Shown here: one piece after another, positions 58,512 to 64,000 of the stretch
Numbering within the stretch: the first letter of the stretch is position 1
How the letters are laid out: each line of letters begins with the position of its first letter
Assembly (NCBI RefSeq): GCF_018326265.1
Contig: NZ_AP023360.1
Coordinates: 4,021,501 to 4,085,500, forward strand
Direction: 5' to 3'
Length of the DNA stretch: 64,000 nt
Source of the DNA: Catellatospora sp. IY07-71
GTDB taxonomy: Bacteria > Actinomycetota > Actinomycetes > Mycobacteriales > Micromonosporaceae
Made by a program: the position numbers and the translations under genes
Notes under the pieces: generated by a model
What the model was told of the DNA's origin: nothing
The model's input: the letters and a program-made list of their open reading frames with translations, nothing else
The model's database searches: none

Positions 58512-60548
58512 CTAGGCTTCGCCGGTTTGCGCTCCGGCGCCCAGCCGGTGCAGGCGCAGCGCGAGCTGCACCTCCAGGGCCCGATCGGGGCGCTGCCAGT
58601 CCGCGCCGAGCAGCTGGGCGACCCGGTCCAGCCGCTGGGTGACCGTGTTGACGTGCACGTGCAGCTGCTCGGCGGCGCGGGCCAGGCTGCCGCCGGTGCC
58701 GAAGTAGCACTCCAGCGTCTTCACCAGCGCGGTGCCGCGCCGTACGTCGTAGTCGACCACCGAGCCGATGGTGTCGCGCAGGAAGCGGTCGACGTCCGGG
58801 TCGCCGCCCTCGCGTACCGCGCCCAGCAGCAGGCCGACGAAGCCCAGCTCGGCCGTTGACGCGCCGTCGCCGGTGCGGCCCAGCGCGGCCAGCGCGGTGG
58901 CGCAGTGGTCGGCCTCCTTGAACGCAGCGGCCAGCCCGGCGGGGTCGGCGGCGGGCCCGGCCGCGCCCGCGGTGACCGGGCGGCCCAGCACCCGGCCCAG
59001 CTCACGGGCCACGGCGCGGGCCAGCGATCCGGCCTCGGTGCCGGGCAGCATCAGCACCACCCGGCCGTCGCGGGTGGCGGCCAGCCCGGCATGCGTGCCG
59101 GCGTACGTGTGCGCCCAGGACACCGCCCGCTGCCGGGCCGGGCCGGAGGTGGCCGCCGCGTCGTCCACGACGACCAGCACGTGCGGCCGGGACAGGTCCA
59201 CCTGAAGCCGCCGGGCGCGAGCGCGCAGCGACTCCGGGTCGCGCACCGGCCGGGCGATCAGGTCGTCGAGCAGCTCGCCGCGCACCCGGCCCTCGGCCTC
59301 GGCCACGGTGCGCCGGAACAGCAGCAGCAGTGCGGTGACCAGCGCCGCCCGTTCCAGAATCTGCTGGTCGGCGTGGCCGGAATCGTCCCCGGGGGCCCAG
59401 ACGAGCGCGCCCAGGTTCTCCGCGCCCGCGACGACGGCGGCATACCAGAATTCGCCCCGGCGGACGGCACGGCCGTCGGTGCGGGAGGCGGCGAGCGCCT
59501 CGGCCACCACTGCGGGGTCCGGCAGGGTCAGGCTGCCTCCGTCGGGTCCACCGGCCAGGGCGTCGGCCCGTTCGGTGGTCCCGGAGAGCTGCGTGGCTGC
59601 GGGACCGCGGGTGCCGCCGGACGGCCGGGCGCCCTCGGTCCCCACCGCGGCCAGGATCCGGCCGTCGGCATCCAGCACGACCAAGCGGCCGCCGAGCACG
59701 TCGGTGACGGCGGCGGCGACCTCCTCGACCCCGCCGCCGCGCAGCACCAGCGCGGTCATCCGGTCGTGGGCGGCGGCGGCGCGCTCGACGGCGGCGCTGT
59801 GCGCCGAGATCTTGGTATGCGCCGAGGACAGCTCGGTCAGCGCCGCCTGGGTCTCGCCGAGCAGGCGCGCGGTGTCGATGGCGACCGCGGCGTGCGCGGC
59901 GAGCGACACCAGCAGCGACACCTCCTCGCGGGCGAACGGGCGCTCGGAGCGGTTGGCCGCGTACAGCACGCCGATGACGCGCGAGCCCAGCCGCAGCGGC
60001 ACGCCGAGGATGGCGACCAGCCCCTCCTCGCCCACGCCCGCGTCGATCTCGCCGGTGTGCCGGAAGCGGGTGTCGGCCGGGTAGTTCGCGGTGGCGTACG
60101 GCGTCCCGGTCTGCGCGACCAGGCCGCCCAGCCCGGCGCCGAGCGGCAGCCGCAGCCGCTGGAAGGCGGCGGACACCGAGCCGTCGGTGACGCGCATGTA
60201 CACGTCGCCCGCCGCGTCGTCGCTCATGGTCAGGTACGCGATGTCGGTGCCGAGCAGGTTGCGGGCCCGGTGCACGATCGCGTGCAGCACGGCGTCCAGG
60301 TCGCGCAGCCCGGCCAGGTCGCCCGCGGTGTCGTAGAGGCCGGACAGCTCGGCCTCGCGGCGGCGTCGGCGCTCCAGCAGCGCGCGCACCCGCAGCGCGG
60401 CGAGCTTCGCCTCCTCCAGTTCGGCGATCTCGTCCGGCCCGGCGCCGCGCGAGCGCGCCTGCACCAGCGGCCCCTCGAACTCGACCGGGGCCGCCTCGCG
60501 TTCGAGCAGTTCCAGGAACCGCAGGGTCGAGGAGGGCATGGCTCGCAT
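58512..60548 (-). CDS. PucR-family regulator with GAF domain
   Basis: A 678-residue regulator. A coiled-coil N-terminus (about 25-75) precedes a GAF domain (about 80-230; LLGTDIAYLTMSDD and VAILGVPLRLGSRVIGVLYAANR), a PucR-type middle, and the C-terminal helix-turn-helix (LECYFGTGGSLARAAEQLHVHVNTVTQRLDRV). GGAGG 5 nt before the ATG fixes the start. It is on the same strand and 14 bp after the dehydrogenase gene, so it probably senses a related metabolite and regulates that gene. Confidence 0.9.
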   Translation of the reverse strand: MRAMPSSTLRFLELLEREAAPVEFEGPLVQARSRGAGPDEIAELEEAKLAALRVRALLERRRRREAELSGLYDTAGDLAGLRDLDAVLHAIVHRARNLLGTDIAYLTMSDDAAGDVYMRVTDGSVSAAFQRLRLPLGAGLGGLVAQTGTPYATANYPADTRFRHTGEIDAGVGEEGLVAILGVPLRLGSRVIGVLYAANRSERPFAREEVSLLVSLAAHAAVAIDTARLLGETQAALTELSSAHTKISAHSAAVERAAAAHDRMTALVLRGGGVEEVAAAVTDVLGGRLVVLDADGRILAAVGTEGARPSGGTRGPAATQLSGTTERADALAGGPDGGSLTLPDPAVVAEALAASRTDGRAVRRGEFWYAAVVAGAENLGALVWAPGDDSGHADQQILERAALVTALLLLFRRTVAEAEGRVRGELLDDLIARPVRDPESLRARARRLQVDLSRPHVLVVVDDAAATSGPARQRAVSWAHTYAGTHAGLAATRDGRVVLMLPGTEAGSLARAVARELGRVLGRPVTAGAAGPAADPAGLAAAFKEADHCATALAALGRTGDGASTAELGFVGLLLGAVREGGDPDVDRFLRDTIGSVVDYDVRRGTALVKTLECYFGTGGSLARAAEQLHVHVNTVTQRLDRVAQLLGADWQRPDRALEVQLALRLHRLGAGAQTGEA

Positions 60549-60562
60549 TCCTACCTCCCCGA

Positions 60563-61336
60563 TCACTGGGCTGTCCAGCCGCCGTCCATGGCGATCGAGG
60601 TGCCGGTGATGAACGAGGCCGCGTCGGTGCACAGGTACGCGGCCAGTTCGGCGACCTCGCCGGGCTCGATCAGCCGCTTGATCGCCGCCTTGGCCAGCAT
60701 GATCCGCTCGATCACCTCGGACTCGGCGATGCCGTGGGTGCGCGCCTGGTCCGCGATCTGCCCCTCGACCAGCGGCGTGCGCACGTACGCGGGGTTGATG
60801 CAGTTGGCGGTGACGCCGTACGGGGCCGCCTCGACGGCGATCACCTTCGACAGGCCCTCCAGCCCGTGCTTGGCCGACACGTACGCCGACTTGTACGCCG
60901 AGGCGCGCAGCCCGTGCACCGAGGAGATGTTCACGATCCGGCCCCAGCCCTGCGCGTACATGTGCGGCAGCGCCCGGCGCACCAGCCGGAACGGCGCCAC
61001 CAGCATGACCTGGTGCAGGTAGGTGAAGCGGTCCGGGGCGAAGTCCTGCAGCGGCGCTACGTGCTGCAGCCCGGCGTTGTTGACCACCACGTCGATGGCG
61101 GGGTCGAGGTCGTCGAGCGCGTCGGCGTCGGCGAGGTCGGCGACCACCGCGGTGCCGCCGACCTGCTCCGCGACCCGGTGCGCCGCCGCCTCGTCCCGGT
61201 CCACCACCAGCACCTTCGCGCCCGCCTGGGCCAGCCGGGCCGCGCAGGCCAGGCCGATGCCGCTGCCGGCCCCGGTCACCAGTGCGGTGCGGCCGGTGAG
61301 GTCGAGTCGTACCAGTGGCGGCGTCGCGGTCGTCAT
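60563..61336 (-). CDS. 3-Hydroxybutyrate dehydrogenase (SDR)
   Basis: A 257-residue SDR. Cofactor motif TGAGSGIG, NNAG, ISSVHG and the Y-x3-K of YVSAKHGLEG. SSVHGLRASAYKSAYVSAKHG and YVRTPLVEGQI are typical of D-3-hydroxybutyrate dehydrogenases, which oxidise hydroxybutyrate to acetoacetate in poly-hydroxybutyrate or ketone metabolism. The chosen ATG gives normal length but has no clear ribosome site; the long frame upstream was rejected. First gene of a two-gene operon with the PucR regulator. Confidence 0.87.
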   Translation of the reverse strand: MTTATPPLVRLDLTGRTALVTGAGSGIGLACAARLAQAGAKVLVVDRDEAAAHRVAEQVGGTAVVADLADADALDDLDPAIDVVVNNAGLQHVAPLQDFAPDRFTYLHQVMLVAPFRLVRRALPHMYAQGWGRIVNISSVHGLRASAYKSAYVSAKHGLEGLSKVIAVEAAPYGVTANCINPAYVRTPLVEGQIADQARTHGIAESEVIERIMLAKAAIKRLIEPGEVAELAAYLCTDAASFITGTSIAMDGGWTAQ

Positions 61337-61476
61337 GGTGCAGGAAACTACGAGCACGGTGGGAGCGGGCACATGGGCGCGGCCCACACAGTGTGCGGGA
61401 GGGCCATGTGGCGCGCGCCCGCCCGGACGGCCCTGCCGTGGCGTCGATCGTGATGACGGAGGCGTCCCTTAGAGTG

Positions 61477-61492
61477 TCGTACACACGTACGG
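61477..61492. promoter_or_regulatory. Possible LexA (SOS) box upstream of ruvC
   Basis: TCGTACACACGTACGG resembles the actinobacterial SOS box TCGAAC-N4-GTTCGA with the fourth base pair of each half changed symmetrically (A/T swapped) and one outer mismatch. It is 20 bp before the ruvC start, where LexA would act. Confidence 0.35.
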
Positions 61493-61511
61493 CGAGCGGA
61501 CGGAGCGGCGG

Positions 61512-62051
61512 GTGCAGGTGCGGCAGCAGCGACGGGTGCTCGGCGTCGACCCGGGCCTGACCCGGTGCGGCGTGGGCGTGGTCGAGGGCGTGCCCGGCCG
61601 GCCCTGCGTGATGGTCGACTACACCGTGGTCACCTCCGATCCGGACGAGGACCTGGCCGACCGCCTGCTGAACCTGGACAACCACCTCACCGAGCTGATC
61701 GCCCGGCACCAGCCGGACAGCGTCGCCGTGGAGCGGGTGTTCAGCCAGCACAACGTGCGCACCGTGATGGGCACCGCGCAGGCCGCGGCGGTGGCCGTGC
61801 TGGCGGCCGCGCGTGCCGGGCTGCCCGTGCGCACCTACACTCCCAGCGAGGTGAAGGCGGCGGTCACCGGCTCCGGCCAGGCCGACAAGAAGCAGGTCAC
61901 CACGATGGTCACCCGGTTGCTGCGGCTGGACGCGCCGCCCCGCCCGGCGGACGCGGCCGACGCGCTCGCGCTGGCGATCTGCCACATCTGGCGCGGGGGC
62001 ACGCGCGACCGGCTCAGCGAGGCGATCCGTACGGCGAAGGGCAGGCAGTGA
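61512..62051 (+). CDS. ruvC: Holliday junction resolvase RuvC
   Basis: A 179-residue endonuclease that cuts Holliday junctions. Acidic catalytic residues: Asp in [14 protein letters not shown], Glu in [10 protein letters not shown], and the pair in [16 protein letters not shown] lies 6 nt before the GTG; a second GTG 6 nt on is possible. It overlaps ruvA by one base (TGATG), and ruvA and ruvB follow in the same operon. Confidence 0.97.
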   Translation: MQVRQQRRVLGVDPGLTRCGVGVVEGVPGRPCVMVDYTVVTSDPDEDLADRLLNLDNHLTELIARHQPDSVAVERVFSQHNVRTVMGTAQAAAVAVLAAARAGLPVRTYTPSEVKAAVTGSGQADKKQVTTMVTRLLRLDAPPRPADAADALALAICHIWRGGTRDRLSEAIRTAKGRQ

Positions 62052-62647
62052 TGATCGCGAGTGTGGCGGGGACCGTCGCCTCGATCGGCGCAGACGCGGC
62101 CGTGGTCGAGGTGGGTGGGGTGGGCCTGCGCCTGCTTTGCGCGCCCGGCACGCTGGCCGCGCTGCGGGTGGGCCAGCAGGCCAGGCTGTCCGCGACGCTG
62201 ATCGTGCGCGAGGACTCGCTGACCCTGTTCGGCTTCGCCGACGACGACGAGAAGCAGCTGTTCGAGCTGCTGCTCACGGCCAGCGGGGTGGGCCCGAAGC
62301 TGGCCCAGGCCGCGCTGTCCGTGCACACCCCGGACGCGCTGCGCGCCGCCCTGGCCCACGGCGACGTGTCGACGCTGACCCAGGTGCCCGGCATCGGCAA
62401 GAAGGGCGCCGAGCGCATGGTGCTGGAGCTGCGCGACAAGGTCGGCCCGGTGGCCGCGGTGCCCGCCCAGGGCGGCCGCGTGCAGGCGTGGACCGAGCAG
62501 GTGCGCCAGGGCCTGATCGGGCTCGGCTGGAGCCAGGCCCAGGCCGACCAGGCGGTGACCGCGGTGGCCGAGACGATCGACGGCCCGACCCCGCCCGTGC
62601 CCGTGCTGCTCAAGCAGGCGATCCGGCTGCTCGGTAAGACGCGATGA
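62051..62647 (+). CDS. ruvA: Holliday junction helicase subunit RuvA
   Basis: A 198-residue DNA-binding subunit. OB domain [21 protein letters not shown], two helix-hairpin-helix motifs ([32 protein letters not shown]) and the RuvB-binding C-domain after a short linker. The start overlaps the ruvC stop, and its own stop overlaps ruvB as ATGA. Confidence 0.97.
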   Translation: MIASVAGTVASIGADAAVVEVGGVGLRLLCAPGTLAALRVGQQARLSATLIVREDSLTLFGFADDDEKQLFELLLTASGVGPKLAQAALSVHTPDALRAALAHGDVSTLTQVPGIGKKGAERMVLELRDKVGPVAAVPAQGGRVQAWTEQVRQGLIGLGWSQAQADQAVTAVAETIDGPTPPVPVLLKQAIRLLGKTR

Positions 62648-63708
62648 GCGACTCGCTGGTCAGCCCGCTGGCCTCGCCGGAGGAGCGCGACGCCGAGGCG
62701 TCGGTGCGGCCCAAGCGGCTGGCCGAGTTCGTGGCCCAGGAGCGGGTGCGCGAGCAGCTGGAGGTGCTGCTGCACAGCGCGCTCAAGCGGGGCTCCCCGC
62801 CCGACCATATTCTCTTCTCCGGCTCGCCGGGGCTGGGCAAGACCACCCTGGCGATGATCGTCGCGGCCGAGCTGGGTGGCGCGCTGCGGATGACCTCGGG
62901 CCCGGCGATCGAGCGCTCGGGCGACCTGGCCGCGGTGCTGACCAGCCTGCAGGCCGGCGACGTGCTGTTCATCGACGAGATCCACCGCATCGCCAAGCCC
63001 GCCGAGGAGCTGCTCTACAGCGCGATGGAGGACTTCCGGGTCGACGTCATGGTCGGCAAGGGCCCCGGTGCGACCGCGATCCCGCTGGACGTGGAGCCGT
63101 TCACGCTGGTCGGCGCGACCACCCGGGCGGGCCTGCTGACCGGGCCGATGCGCGACCGGTTCGGCTTCGTCGGGCACCTGGAGTTCTACACCGCACCGGA
63201 GCTGGCCGCGCTGCTGGCCCGCTCGGCCCGCATCCTCGGGGTGGCTGCGACGCAAGAGGGCATCGCGGAGATCGCCGGGCGCTCTCGCGGCACACCGCGT
63301 ATCGCCAACCGCCTGCTGCGCCGCGTACGCGACTACGCCGAGCTGCGCGCGGACGGGGTGGTGAACGTGTCCACGGCGCGCGCCGCGCTGAAGGTGTACG
63401 ACGTCGACGACGCGGGCCTGGACCGGCTGGACAAGGCGGTGCTGGTCTCGCTCGTCGAGCTGTTCGGCGGCGGCCCGGTGGGCCTGTCTACGCTGGCGGT
63501 GGCGGTGGGGGAGCAGCCGGACACGGTCGAAGAGGTCGTGGAGCCGTTCCTGGTGCGGGCGGGCCTGCTGGCGCGCACGCCCCGGGGCCGGGTGGCGACC
63601 CCCGCCGCGTGGCGGCACCTCGGCAAAAAACCGCCAAATGGTACTTTTGGTGCAGGTACCGCGGTGGTACCCGACCTGTTCACCGTCGACGGCCAGCCGG
63701 ACACATAA
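62644..63708 (+). CDS. ruvB: Holliday junction helicase ATPase RuvB
   Basis: A 354-residue AAA+ motor for branch migration. Walker [10 protein letters not shown], Walker B LFIDEIHR, sensor [18 protein letters not shown] and the C-terminal winged helix ([16 protein letters not shown]). Length and motifs are complete. A GC-poor patch in the last 25 codons (CCAAATGGTACTTTTGG) is notable for this genome. Confidence 0.98.
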   Translation: MSDSLVSPLASPEERDAEASVRPKRLAEFVAQERVREQLEVLLHSALKRGSPPDHILFSGSPGLGKTTLAMIVAAELGGALRMTSGPAIERSGDLAAVLTSLQAGDVLFIDEIHRIAKPAEELLYSAMEDFRVDVMVGKGPGATAIPLDVEPFTLVGATTRAGLLTGPMRDRFGFVGHLEFYTAPELAALLARSARILGVAATQEGIAEIAGRSRGTPRIANRLLRRVRDYAELRADGVVNVSTARAALKVYDVDDAGLDRLDKAVLVSLVELFGGGPVGLSTLAVAVGEQPDTVEEVVEPFLVRAGLLARTPRGRVATPAAWRHLGKKPPNGTFGAGTAVVPDLFTVDGQPDT

Positions 63709-63806
63709 GCGGACCTCGCGTTCGAGATCTTAACGTGACCTACACCGCAAGTGTGCGATCGCTCGCGTACCGACTAGACTTCGCGCGGTCCGAACGGACG
63801 ACAGAT

Positions 63807-63838
63807 GCCGTGCAGGCGCGCATATGGCGCGGCACGGC
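63807..63838 (+). promoter_or_regulatory. Leader hairpin and possible promoter of yajC
   Basis: GCCGTGC...GCACGGC with inner GCGCG pairing forms a hairpin 20 bp before the start. TAGACT (63775-63780) could be the -10 box. A smaller stem (GTCCG-AA-CGGAC) lies between them. Confidence 0.4.
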
Positions 63839-63857
63839 CATGTGGAAAGGTCTCAAC

Positions 63858-64000
63858 GTGGGTGGTAATTCCGGCAGCGCGTTTCCGACGATCATCATGT
63901 TCGCGCTGCTCTTCGGCCTGATGTACTTCATGTTCATCCGGCCGCAGGCCAAGCGTCGCAAGGAGGCCGAGTCGATGCAGAAGTCGCTCGGCGCCGGCGA
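63858..64000 (+). CDS. yajC: Sec translocon accessory protein YajC, N-terminal part
   Basis: The first 47 codons of a small inner-membrane protein that joins SecDF in the protein export machinery. One helix (FPTIIMFALLFGLMYFMFI) followed by RPQAKRRKE, the family's hallmark. GTG with GGAAAGG 7 nt upstream was chosen; an in-frame ATG at 63840 is possible. Truncated by the window edge; secD and secF are expected next. Confidence 0.93.
   Translation, partial: MGGNSGSAFPTIIMFALLFGLMYFMFIRPQAKRRKEAESMQKSLGAG

Noticed and set aside
58512-61985. An 1157-codon frame that would fuse the PucR regulator to sequence antisense to ruvC and out of frame with the dehydrogenase
   Set aside because: The PucR gene has its own ATG with a GGAGG site at 60548, and the upstream part is low-complexity.
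1-64000. CRISPR array
   Set aside because: No regularly spaced direct repeats; the repeats found are isolated palindromes many kilobases apart.

Overview
The window is chromosomal DNA of a very GC-rich actinomycete, most likely a member of the Micromonosporaceae (inferred). The evidence is strong G/C bias at third codon positions, frequent GTG starts, GTGA/ATGA stop-start overlaps, phosphatidylinositol-mannoside genes, and an interspersed palindrome (AAGAAGGGCACCTTCTT type) that I associate with this family. I see no phage, transposase, CRISPR array or rRNA; the only tRNA trace is one doubtful fragment.

Layout. 1-5.0 kb: a truncated lytic polysaccharide monooxygenase, a small membrane protein, a Gfo/Idh/MocA oxidoreductase, a Ser/Thr kinase, and a GH1 beta-glucosidase preceded by three LacI/CebR-like operators. 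5.7-12.4 kb: a GNAT enzyme, an SDR, a DIP1984-family protein, a three-gene sugar ABC transporter without its own ATPase (a hairpin lies between binding protein and permeases), and a cold-shock protein. 12.6-18.1 kb: a Tam-like methyltransferase, an adenosine-deaminase-family enzyme, a membrane-anchored PemK/MazF-like protein, and a LacI-sensor/GGDEF/EAL protein.

18.2-29.3 kb is a conserved actinobacterial block: thrS, a HIT protein, then (after a VOC protein, a Tat-exported polysaccharide deacetylase and an EF-G2-like GTPase) pgsA, a PatA-like acyltransferase, pimA, a small membrane protein and pdxS. Together pgsA, the acyltransferase and pimA make phosphatidylinositol and its first mannosides.

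29.3-44.5 kb is a minus-strand run of 13 tightly coupled genes, apparently one exopolysaccharide or cell-surface glycan operon. In transcription order they are: polyprenol-type GT2, secreted beta-propeller-like protein, FemAB/GNAT-like transferase, membrane-anchored GH39-like glycosidase, nucleotidyltransferase/thymidylate-kinase-like fusion, APH-type kinase, tandem GT2 fusion, polysaccharide deacetylase, Wzx-like flippase, large PMT/polymerase-like membrane protein, two small membrane proteins and a degenerate CPBP protein. The operon, with a divergent Lrp/trans-sulfuration pair, separates pdxS from pdxT, which are close together in many relatives. It is my best candidate for an undescribed system.

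47.1-64 kb returns to the conserved block (pdxT, yebC, ruvC-ruvA-ruvB, yajC). It is interrupted by a second accessory stretch: a pterin dehydratase, a VOC protein, a complete Liv-type ABC transporter, an MFS exporter with its TetR regulator and two matching operators, a lipoprotein hydrolase, and a PucR regulator with 3-hydroxybutyrate dehydrogenase.
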